From the NCBI GenBank assembly GCA_904394195.1, contig CAJFNH010000015.1:1-16102 (forward strand): a stretch of DNA of 16,102 bases, in the 5' to 3' direction. The DNA comes from Candidatus Gallimonas caecicola (GTDB lineage Bacteria; Bacillota; Clostridia; Christensenellales; Borkfalkiaceae). Under the pieces are notes generated by a model. It did no database searches, was not told the DNA's origin, and saw only the letters and a list, made by a program, of their open reading frames with translations. Positions 6,926 through 13,111 of the stretch are shown here, one piece after another (position 1 is the stretch's first letter; each line of letters opens with the position of its first letter). A program made the translations under genes and the position numbers.

Positions 6926-7927
6926 TTACTTGCTCATGCCTTCCTGCACGGCAACTGCGACCGCAACGGTCGCGCCCACCATGGGATTGTTGCCCATGCC
7001 GATGAGCCCCATCATCTCGACGTGCGCGGGAACGGAGGAGGAGCCCGCGAACTGCGCGTCCGAGTGCATCCTGCCCATCGTGTCCGTCATGCCGTAGGAG
7101 GAAGGACCCGCCGCCATGTTGTCGGGGTGCAACGTTCTGCCCGTACCGCCGCCCGACGCCACCGAGAAGTACTTGACGCCGTTCTCGACGCACCACTTCT
7201 TGTAGGTACCCGCAACGGGGTGCTGGAAGCGGGTGGGGTTGGTAGAGTTGCCCGTGATGGACACGCCCACCTTTTCCAGTTTCATGACGGCAACGCCTTC
7301 GGGAACATTGTCCACGCCATAACACTTGACCTTGGCGCGGGGACCGTCCGAATAGGGAACTTCCTTGGTGACGGTGACCGTCTCGGTATAGGGATCGAAC
7401 ACCGTCTCCACATAGGTGAAGCCGTTGATGCGGGAGATGATGAACGCCGCGTCCTTTCCCAGACCGTTGAGGATGACGCGCAGCGGCTTCTTGCGCACCT
7501 TGTTCGCATTCATCGCGATGGAAATGGCGCCCTCCGCCGCAGCAAAGGATTCGTGCCCCGCGAGGAAGCAGAAGCAGTCCGTCTCCTCGGAGAGGAGCAT
7601 CTTGCCCAGATTCCCGTGGCCGAGCCCGACCTTTCTGTTCTCGGCGACCGAGCCGGGGATGCAGAAGGACTGCAGTCCGATGCCGATGGCAGCCGCCGCG
7701 TCCGCCGCCTTCTTGCACCCCATCCTGATGGCGATGGCGGCGCCCACGGTGTACGCCCAGACGGCGTTTTCAAAGCAGATAGGCTGGGTGCCGCGCACGA
7801 TCTTGTCGCAGTCCACGCCCTTGGAAAGGCAGATGTCCCTGCACTCCTCGATGGAGCCGATGCCGTATTCCTTGAGAACGGCGGTGATCTTGTCTACTCT
7901 TCTTTCATACCCTTCGAACAGAGCCAT
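6926..7927 (-). CDS. GGGtGRT family protein (conserved, function unknown)
   Basis: The 333-residue protein carries the family-naming motif GGGTGRT (in ASGGGTGRTLHPDN) and long glycine/alanine-rich stretches such as AAAIGIGLQSFCIPGS near the N terminus and MGLIGMGNNPMVGAT near the end. This family is known as a conserved clostridial protein without an assigned reaction. Two ATGs compete. The one at 7933 is only 2 nt from the GGAGG at 7936-7940, whereas the one at 7927 is 8 nt away, so 7927 is preferred. The gene follows the NifU/IscU-like gene with a 13-nt gap on the same strand, so the two are co-transcribed and probably work together. Several cysteines are present (for example in SFCIPG and DCFCFLAG) and could bind a metal or cluster, but that is inference. 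I do not assign an activity. Confidence 0.88.
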   Translation of the reverse strand: MALFEGYERRVDKITAVLKEYGIGSIEECRDICLSKGVDCDKIVRGTQPICFENAVWAYTVGAAIAIRMGCKKAADAAAAIGIGLQSFCIPGSVAENRKVGLGHGNLGKMLLSEETDCFCFLAGHESFAAAEGAISIAMNANKVRKKPLRVILNGLGKDAAFIISRINGFTYVETVFDPYTETVTVTKEVPYSDGPRAKVKCYGVDNVPEGVAVMKLEKVGVSITGNSTNPTRFQHPVAGTYKKWCVENGVKYFSVASGGGTGRTLHPDNMAAGPSSYGMTDTMGRMHSDAQFAGSSSVPAHVEMMGLIGMGNNPMVGATVAVAVAVQEGMSK

Positions 7928-7935
7928 TGTCATAA

Positions 7936-7940
7936 CCTCC
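7936..7940 (-). promoter_or_regulatory. Ribosome binding site of the GGGtGRT gene (decides the start)
   Basis: AAGGAGG on the minus strand. Its spacing is 8 nt to the ATG at 7927 but only 2 nt to the ATG at 7933, so the former is the likely start. Confidence 0.8.
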
Positions 7941-8642
7941 TTACTCTTTGCGGGGGTCGATGTACTTCACCGCACCCTGTTCCTCGGCGAATCTGCCGTA
8001 ATGCCCCATCGCCTTCGTCCATGCCTCGTTGGGCTCCAGACCCTTCTTGATGAAGTCGGTCATTTTGCCGAGCGACACAAATTCGTAGCCGATGACCTGA
8101 TTGTCCTTGTCCAGCGCGAGGCGGGTGACGTAGCCCTCTGCCATCTCAAGGTATCTCACGCCCTTGAGCGCCGTGCCGTACATGGTGCCCACCTGTGAGC
8201 GCAGCCCCTTGCCCAGGTCCTCAAGCCCTGCGCCGACGGTGAGGCCGTCGTCCGAGAACGCCGACTGCGTTCTGCCGTACACGATCTGCAGGAACAGCTC
8301 GCGCATGGCGGTGTTGATGGCGTCGCACACCAGGTCGGTATTGAGCGCCTCGAGAATGGTCTTGTGGGGCAGGATCTCCGCCGCCATGGCAGCCGAATGC
8401 GTCATGCCCGAGCAGCCGATCGTCTCGACGAGCGCCTCCTGAATGACGCCTTCCTTGACGTTGAGCGTCAGCTTGCAGGCGCCCTGCTGCGGCGCGCACC
8501 AGCCCACGCCGTGGGTGAAGCCGCTGATGTCCGTGATCTGCTTGGCGCACACCCATTTTCCCTCTTCGGGGATGGGCGCGGGGTCGTGTCTGGGCCCTTT
8601 TGCGACGCAGATCATCTCTTCCACTTCGCGTGAATATTGCAT
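7941..8642 (-). CDS. NifU/IscU-like iron-sulfur scaffold-type protein
   Basis: The 233-residue protein fits the clostridial group of NifU N-terminal/IscU-like proteins that sit beside GGGtGRT genes. The best IscU-like segment is GACKLTLNV (54-62) followed by ETIGCSGMTHSAAMAAEIL (73-91), which parallels the IscU strand and its TFGCG-type cysteine motif. Cys49, Cys56, Cys77 and Cys106 are candidate cluster ligands. It is longer than IscU (about 130 residues), with a ~40-residue N-terminal addition and a helical C-terminal extension that I do not recognise. The start at 8642 has GGAGG 7 nt upstream. No cysteine desulfurase or other cluster-assembly gene is adjacent, so a general Fe-S assembly role is uncertain. 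It may load or share a cluster with the GGGtGRT protein encoded 13 nt downstream. Family call moderately sure, role inferred. Confidence 0.75.
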   Translation of the reverse strand: MQYSREVEEMICVAKGPRHDPAPIPEEGKWVCAKQITDISGFTHGVGWCAPQQGACKLTLNVKEGVIQEALVETIGCSGMTHSAAMAAEILPHKTILEALNTDLVCDAINTAMRELFLQIVYGRTQSAFSDDGLTVGAGLEDLGKGLRSQVGTMYGTALKGVRYLEMAEGYVTRLALDKDNQVIGYEFVSLGKMTDFIKKGLEPNEAWTKAMGHYGRFAEEQGAVKYIDPRKE

Positions 8643-8689
8643 CTTGTATCCTCCATAAAAAACTTTCGGTATGCAAACCTTTCTGTACT

Positions 8690-8718
8690 ATTCTACCATA
8701 TCTGCACAAAAAAGACAA
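8690..8718 (-). promoter_or_regulatory. Promoter of the NifU-like/GGGtGRT operon
   Basis: TTGTCT (8718-8713), 17-nt spacer, TAGAAT (8695-8690) on the minus strand, with a TG at the extended -10 position (TGGTAGAAT). The predicted start is near 8683, about 40 nt before the ATG. Confidence 0.75.
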
Positions 8719-8726
8719 GGGGTTGC

Positions 8727-8761
8727 CCGTAAATTTTTAAGCTGACCTGCAAAATTTACGG
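8727..8761. repeat. 11-bp inverted repeat 8 bp upstream of the NifU-like -35 box
   Basis: CCGTAAATTTT (8727-8737) and AAAATTTACGG (8751-8761) are perfect complements around a 13-base spacer. The element ends 8 bases upstream of the -35 box. It could be an operator, an AT-rich upstream promoter element, or a poor terminator for mgtA transcripts (no U-tract follows). Confidence 0.7.
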
Positions 8762-8785
8762 CGACGGGAAGTTCTGCCCGCCGCC
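8760..8785 (-). terminator. GC-rich hairpin after mgtA, possible terminator
   Basis: Minus-strand GGCGGCGGG - 8-base loop - CCCGTCGCC forms a 9-bp stem with one G-U pair, followed by GTAAATTTTGC. It lies about 45 nt past the mgtA stop. The U-tract is broken, so strength is uncertain, and it overlaps the adjacent inverted repeat by two bases. Confidence 0.4.
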
Positions 8786-8828
8786 GCGCCATCTGCGTCC
8801 GCGAAAACGATACTTTATCCACTTTCCC

Positions 8829-11516
8829 TTATATCAGCCGACCGTACCGGCGCACGAAGAGTTTTTTGACCAGCCACGCCGCAACGATATACAGCATGAC
8901 GACGCCGGCGAGCATGACAAAATACTCCGCAGGCGGCGCCAGAAATCCCGCCGCCTCTCCGATCGCCGTAAAGGGCAGCGCCGTCAGCACGGCGAGTCCG
9001 CCCAGCGTCAGGATACAGACCGGAAGCGCGGGAAGGTTTTGCCGGGAAAAGCGCTCCGTACGCAGAAGATGCACGACGAGCATCTGCGTGAGGGTCGATT
9101 CGATAAACCATCCCGTGCGGAACAGGGCGGCGAATGCTTCCTGTCCGGCACCGTCCAGCGCGGCATAGGGCGCGCCGCACGCCATAGGACAGATCGCAAA
9201 GTACAAGAGCAGGTAGGTCAGGATATCGAACAGCGAACTGACCGGCCCGAACCACAGCATGAAGCGCATCACGGATGACGCATCCCATGCCGCCGGACGG
9301 CAGAGGCAACGCCTGTCCACGTTGTCCCACGGGATGGCGGTACAAGTGACGTCGTATGCAAAATTGAGGATCATGAGCTGCAGCGCGAGCATGGGCAGGA
9401 AGGGCAGAAATGCGCTTGCCGCAAGCACGGAGATCATATTGCCAAAGTTGGAGGACGCCGTGATCTTGACATATTTCATCAGATTGAAATATGTTCTGCG
9501 CCCCTCCGTCACGCCCTCTGCCACCACGGTCAGGTCTTTTTCCAGAAGGATGACGTCCGCGGCGTCCTTGGCGACGTCCGCCGCCGTATCCACCGAAATA
9601 CCGACGTCGGCGGCGCGCATGGCGGGCGCATCGTTGATGCCGTCCCCCATATAGCCGACCACATGCCCCTGCGCGCGCAGCAGCCGGACGACGCGCGCCT
9701 TCTGCGCGGGGGAGAGTTTTGCGAAGATGGCCGTCCTCTGCGCGGCGGCGGCGAGTTCCTCATCCGTCATTTCGTCCACGTCGGCGCCGAGCAGGATCTC
9801 ATCAACGCACAGCCCCACCTTGCGGCAGATATACGCCGCGACCTTTTCGTTGTCGCCCGTGAGCACTTTGATGGCGACGCCCGCCTGCGTCAGGCGGCGG
9901 ATGGCAGCCGCCGTCGTGGGTTTGGGCGGATCGAGAAAGGCGAGCAGACCCACGAGCGTCATGTCGCACTCGTCCTCCGCGGTGAAGGGCGCGGGCGGGT
10001 CGATGCGGCGGGCAAGCGCAAGCACGCGCATCCCCTGCGCGTTCAGGCTGTCTGCGATCGCCAGCACGCGGCTGCGCACCTCCTGCGTCAGCTCAACGCG
10101 CCCACCCTCCAGCTCTGCATGGGAGGAAACGCGGAGCATCTCCTCCACGGCCCCCTTGGTCACGAGCAACTCCCTGCCCGCGCGGTCGGTGACGATCACG
10201 CTCATCCTGCGCCGCTCGAAATCGAAGGGGATCTCGTCCGTCTTGCGGTAGGAGTGCAGCAGTTCGGCATCCAGCCCGCCCTGCGCGCACAGCTCCTCGG
10301 TGCGCGCGATGATGGCGGCGTCCATCAGATTTTTTAGTCCCGTCTGATGGTAGCTGTTCAGCCAGGCATAGCGCAAAACGCGCGCGTCCTCCTTCCCCGT
10401 GATGTCAAGGTGCATTTCCAGCACGACTTTGTCCTGCGTGATGGTGCCCGTCTTGTCCGTGCACAACACGTCCATCGCGCCCAGATTCTGGATGGCGTTC
10501 AGATTTTTGACGATGACCTTCTTGCGCGACATTGTGACCGCGCCCTTGGCAAGACAGGTCGTAACGATCATGGGCAGCATCTCGGGCGTGAGCCCCACGG
10601 CAACGCTCACGGCAAACAGCCCCGCATTCAGCCAGTCCCCCTTGGTCAGCCCGTTGATGAGGAATACGACGGGCACCATGATGAGCATGAGGCGGATGAG
10701 CAGGCGGGAGACTGCATCCACACCGCGGTCGAACGCCGTTTTTGAGGGCTTTTCTCCGAGCGCCTTTGCCGTCTGGCCGAGCTGGGTATCCCTGCCCACC
10801 GCCACCACGATGCCCGTTCCGCTGCCGCTCAAGACATTGGTGCCCGCAAAAGCAAGGCAGGCACATTCAAGCAGCGCGCCCTCCTGCGCGTCGGCGCGCT
10901 TTTCCGCAGGCGCGCTCTCGCCCGTCAGCGCGGACTGCGACACGAACAGATCGCGCGCCGCCAGGATGCGCACGTCCGCGGGGAGCATGTCGCCCGCGCT
11001 CAAGCGCACCAGATCGCCGACCACGATATCGGAGACGGGGATCTCGGCAGCCCTCCCCTCCCGCACGATGCACGCCGTGGGCGCGATCATGGAGGAGAGC
11101 TTTTGCGCCGCTTTGCCGCTCTTCGTCTCCTGCACGAAGTGCATGCCGCCCGAAAGAAGGATCATCACGGCGATGACGATGACCGTGAAGGGATTCTTGT
11201 CGCCGGGTGCGGCAAACACGACGTCCGTCAGAAGGGAGACGACCGCCAGCGCAAACAAGATCAGCGTAAAAGGGCCGAAAAAGGCGCCCGCAAGCCTGCG
11301 CAGCACCCCCGAAGAGCGCTTTTCGCCCATGACGTTGCCGCCGTAGCGCGCACGGCGGTCGAGCACCTCCTGCGCGGTCAGTCCGTCCATGCCCGTTTCC
11401 AGCCATGAACAGACGCGCTCGGCGGGCATACGCGCCGCCTTGCGCACGCGCTCCGCCGCGGCGGGGCGCGCAAGCCTCTGTGCCGAAGCGGAAGATACGT
11501 TCCTGAATTTTTTCAT
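8829..11516 (-). CDS. mgtA: Magnesium-translocating P-type ATPase
   Basis: The 895-residue protein matches MgtA/MgtB in length and order. It has an N-terminal cytosolic segment and the first membrane pair (about 80-128), then TGES (198-201) in the actuator domain. PEMLP (311-315) lies in a membrane helix, DKTGT carries phosphorylated Asp354, KGA (454-456) is in the nucleotide domain, and GDGINDAP (624-631) is the hinge motif. The C-terminal helices include NFAYDVTCTAIPWDNVD and FMLWFGPVSSLFDILTY, which are characteristic of MgtA rather than Ca2+ pumps. It imports Mg2+ across the inner membrane using ATP. The frame is open upstream to an ATG at 11651, but GGAGG at 11522-11526 is 5 nt from the ATG at 11516 and homology begins after it, so 11516 is chosen. 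A long leader with an M-box riboswitch precedes it. Confidence 0.96.
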   Translation of the reverse strand: MKKFRNVSSASAQRLARPAAAERVRKAARMPAERVCSWLETGMDGLTAQEVLDRRARYGGNVMGEKRSSGVLRRLAGAFFGPFTLILFALAVVSLLTDVVFAAPGDKNPFTVIVIAVMILLSGGMHFVQETKSGKAAQKLSSMIAPTACIVREGRAAEIPVSDIVVGDLVRLSAGDMLPADVRILAARDLFVSQSALTGESAPAEKRADAQEGALLECACLAFAGTNVLSGSGTGIVVAVGRDTQLGQTAKALGEKPSKTAFDRGVDAVSRLLIRLMLIMVPVVFLINGLTKGDWLNAGLFAVSVAVGLTPEMLPMIVTTCLAKGAVTMSRKKVIVKNLNAIQNLGAMDVLCTDKTGTITQDKVVLEMHLDITGKEDARVLRYAWLNSYHQTGLKNLMDAAIIARTEELCAQGGLDAELLHSYRKTDEIPFDFERRRMSVIVTDRAGRELLVTKGAVEEMLRVSSHAELEGGRVELTQEVRSRVLAIADSLNAQGMRVLALARRIDPPAPFTAEDECDMTLVGLLAFLDPPKPTTAAAIRRLTQAGVAIKVLTGDNEKVAAYICRKVGLCVDEILLGADVDEMTDEELAAAAQRTAIFAKLSPAQKARVVRLLRAQGHVVGYMGDGINDAPAMRAADVGISVDTAADVAKDAADVILLEKDLTVVAEGVTEGRRTYFNLMKYVKITASSNFGNMISVLAASAFLPFLPMLALQLMILNFAYDVTCTAIPWDNVDRRCLCRPAAWDASSVMRFMLWFGPVSSLFDILTYLLLYFAICPMACGAPYAALDGAGQEAFAALFRTGWFIESTLTQMLVVHLLRTERFSRQNLPALPVCILTLGGLAVLTALPFTAIGEAAGFLAPPAEYFVMLAGVVMLYIVAAWLVKKLFVRRYGRLI

Positions 11517-11518
11517 CA

Positions 11519-11549
11519 CTACCTCCTTCGATGCAAATCGATGAGGTAG
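11519..11549 (-). promoter_or_regulatory. Hairpin burying the mgtA ribosome site
   Basis: On the minus strand CTACCTC (11549-11543) is the exact complement of GAGGTAG (11525-11519), which contains most of the mgtA Shine-Dalgarno sequence. Between them TCGAT and ATCGA add a 5-bp upper stem with a TTGC loop. When folded, the ribosome site would be paired. The hairpin starts 8 nt after the stop codon of the leader ORF, so a ribosome finishing that ORF would sit at its base. Confidence 0.7.
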
Positions 11550-11557
11550 CCGAGCCG

Positions 11558-11644
11558 TCAACGCACCGGCGCGCGGACATACAGGCGAACGGTGCGCACT
11601 CGCCCGCCCGACGACGCTTTGCGACTTCGACTGCCTTCGTTCAT
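11558..11644 (-). CDS. Candidate 28-residue Arg-rich leader peptide in the mgtA 5' leader
   Basis: An ATG at 11644 is preceded by AAGGAGG (core 11653-11657) with an ideal 8-nt spacer, stronger than many real genes here. It opens a 28-codon frame ending in TGA at 11558-11560. The peptide is very basic (7 Arg, 1 Lys, 1 Glu), begins MNEGSRSRK and has no Pro run. It lies after the M-box terminator and just before the hairpin that buries the mgtA ribosome site, so its translation could control mgtA, in the way the short ORFs mgtL and mgtP do in enteric Mg2+-transporter leaders. It resembles neither by sequence. The same ribosome site lies 1 nt from the ATG at 11651, too close to be used. That it is expressed is inference. 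Confidence 0.5.
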   Translation of the reverse strand: MNEGSRSRKASSGGRVRTVRLYVRAPVR

Positions 11645-11668
11645 CCTGCATGCCTCCTTGATTTTTTC

Positions 11669-11700
11669 AAAAAAATAACCGCGCGCCCGACGGCGCGCGG
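11669..11700 (-). terminator. M-box expression-platform terminator
   Basis: Minus-strand CCGCGCGCC - GTCG loop - GGCGCGCGG is a perfect 9-bp GC stem followed by TTATTTTTTT. It sits between the M-box and the leader ORF/mgtA, so high Mg2+ should favour it and stop transcription before mgtA. Confidence 0.9.
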
Positions 11701-11715
11701 AAAATATGACTGTCC

Positions 11716-11872
11716 GCCAAAAAGTCCACCGTTCGAGCTTTGACTTCGCGGGGCGGTGAAGCTGTGTTATGCTGCGCCTTGTTCTTCGACGCAACCTGTT
11801 CAAACCTGCGCACGATGTCTCCATCGTTTTGCGGCAACAGCCCGTATCCCCGTAGTAGCCTTACCTACCGGA
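11716..11872 (-). ncRNA. M-box (ykoK) Mg2+-sensing riboswitch
   Basis: Read on the minus strand, the segment from about 11869 has the M-box signature: GGTAGGTAAGGCTACTAC, then GGATACGGGCTGTTGCC, then an ACGATGGAGACATCGT hairpin. Toward the 3' end it has GTCAAAGCTCGAACGG, which parallels the GCTAAAGCTC segment of the Bacillus M-box. The RNA binds Mg2+ through its three packed helices and controls a downstream terminator. The context, upstream of mgtA and followed by a strong terminator, fits the known class. The boundaries given are approximate because no covariance model was run. Confidence 0.88.
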
Positions 11873-11889
11873 TATTCTTTTGTGCCTCT

Positions 11890-11918
11890 ATTATATCCCC
11901 CGAAACCGCATTTGTCAA
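11890..11918 (-). promoter_or_regulatory. Promoter of the M-box/mgtA transcript
   Basis: TTGACA (11918-11913), 17-nt spacer, TATAAT (11895-11890): a perfect consensus SigA promoter on the minus strand. The predicted start near 11883 gives a leader of about 367 nt. Confidence 0.92.
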
Positions 11919-11926
11919 CCCTTTGG

Positions 11927-11951
11927 GGGAATTTTCCGCCGGAAAATTCCC
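11927..11951. repeat. 11-bp inverted repeat 8 bp upstream of the mgtA -35 box
   Basis: GGGAATTTTCC and GGAAAATTCCC are perfect complements with a 3-base loop. The element lies after the TIR gene stop and 8 bases before the -35 box of the mgtA promoter. As RNA it would be a stable hairpin at the end of the TIR transcript, but no U-tract follows. As DNA it could be an operator. Its placement matches that of the repeat at 8727-8761. Confidence 0.75.
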
Positions 11952-11998
11952 GTCCGCGAAACAAGCCGCCTGCAAAAACAGCATGCCCCGTACGGCCT

Positions 11999-12790
11999 TT
12001 ATAGCGTTTTGAACCGATAATCCACGATCTTATCGACCAGGATATCGTAGTCCCCGTCTATGTCGAACGAAATGCACCATATGTCGGGGAACATCCTGAA
12101 AAAGGGCGTATCCATGGAAACGAGCGAACGTCCGCCGCTTTCCAGGCACACGGGGATGACCGTGCTGCCGCTTGTCAGCCCGAGCTCCGTCTCATCCATG
12201 ACGAATCTGCTCGCGCCCGCCGCGCACGATTGCTCGGTAAGCAGCACGATATGAACGCCCTTGTGGTCGGCGACGCTGCGGATGGCATCCCCCGTCTGCA
12301 CGTTCCAAAGCCCACCCGGCGCAAAAATGGAGAGGTCCCACTGCACCGAAAAGCCCCTGCGCTCGAGCGCGTGCACGAGCCGCGTTGCATATATCACGTC
12401 TTTGTGCGAATAGGAGAGGAAGGCATGCCGCTTCCACGTCTGCCGCCGCGTCTCTTCAACGATCTGTTCGTCGTCCAGCCCGTCGATATCGATGGTCAGC
12501 ACATTTTTCGTCATGCCCTGCTCTTTGAGGCCGCGGATATATGCGAGCTCGTTGCATACATATCTGGACGCCTCGGCATTCCTGCTTTTGCAGTACACAA
12601 ACCAATCGCGCGCGCCGATCTCCCGCTTGAGAAGGTCGTTGAGCTCCTCGTCGTCCTCCACGCATTTGAGGAAGAAGAGAATGGGCTCGTAGCGCTCGTC
12701 CTGTTCGATGGTGTTGCGCACAAGGCGCACCTTGCGGATATCCAGGTGAGAATGGGAGATGAAGAAATATTCCTTTTGCATGGCGCTCAC
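11999..12790 (-). CDS. Tandem TIR-domain protein
   Basis: The 263-residue protein is two TIR folds and little else. TIR-1 (about 6-115) opens with YFFISHSHLD and has the alpha-C motif SRYVCNEL with Glu81. TIR-2 (about 120-250) opens with HAFLSYSHKD and has SRFVMDE with Glu200. Both glutamates fall where NADase-active TIR domains keep the catalytic residue, so NAD+ cleavage or cyclic-ADPR-type signalling is possible, but so is a purely scaffolding role. There is no membrane segment, sensor or partner domain. The start is uncertain: a GTG at 12790 overlaps the yhbY stop by 4 bases, and an ATG at 12781 lies 5 nt after that stop; neither has a good ribosome site, so translation probably depends on coupling to yhbY. 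It looks like the third gene of obg-yhbY-TIR. Bacterial TIR proteins often act in phage defence; nothing here proves that role. Confidence 0.82.
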   Translation of the reverse strand: MSAMQKEYFFISHSHLDIRKVRLVRNTIEQDERYEPILFFLKCVEDDEELNDLLKREIGARDWFVYCKSRNAEASRYVCNELAYIRGLKEQGMTKNVLTIDIDGLDDEQIVEETRRQTWKRHAFLSYSHKDVIYATRLVHALERRGFSVQWDLSIFAPGGLWNVQTGDAIRSVADHKGVHIVLLTEQSCAAGASRFVMDETELGLTSGSTVIPVCLESGGRSLVSMDTPFFRMFPDIWCISFDIDGDYDILVDKIVDYRFKTL

Positions 12791-13077
12791 AGCTCGATAT
12801 GTTCGATGTCCTCGCGCTGCGAGCGGCGGTAGAACACCGCCTTCCTGCCGATGACGTACACCACCTCGGCGCCCAGAAGGTCGGCAACGTTCTGCGCCAT
12901 GGTGTCGGCATCCGCCTCGGCCGCGGGCAGCACGTTGACCTTGATGATCTCGCGCGCTTCGAGCGCCTCGGAGAGCGTCTTTAAAAGGTTGTCCGAAATT
13001 CCCCCTTTGCCGATCTGCGTGACGGGGGAAAGGTTCGCCGCGATGGACTTCAACTTGCTTCTTTGCTTGCTTGTCAT
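12787..13077 (-). CDS. yhbY: YhbY-family CRM-domain RNA-binding protein
   Basis: The 96-residue protein is a single CRM (YhbY) domain. It begins MTSKQRSKLKSIAANLSP, has the RNA-binding loop IGKGG (residues 22-26) and ends with YVIGRKAVFYRRS, as in bacterial YhbY, which associates with pre-50S ribosomal particles. The start at 13077 has GGGAGGAG a few bases upstream. It follows obg by 34 nt on the same strand, a common partnership in Bacillota. Its stop overlaps or abuts the start of the TIR gene. Length and motifs are normal. Confidence 0.93.
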   Translation of the reverse strand: MTSKQRSKLKSIAANLSPVTQIGKGGISDNLLKTLSEALEAREIIKVNVLPAAEADADTMAQNVADLLGAEVVYVIGRKAVFYRRSQREDIEHIEL

Positions 13078-13111
13078 GATCTCCTCCCCTTTGGGTAAAA
13101 TGTTTTGAAAT

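Noticed and set aside
6902..8050. Plus-strand open frame antisense to the GGGtGRT gene
   Set aside because: Shadow frame without ribosome site; the minus strand has a motif-bearing gene with GGAGG.
11517..11651. N-terminal extension of mgtA from the ATG at 11651
   Set aside because: Its GGAGG is only 1 nt away, the extension does not resemble MgtA, and the ATG at 11516 has its own GGAGG at good spacing.
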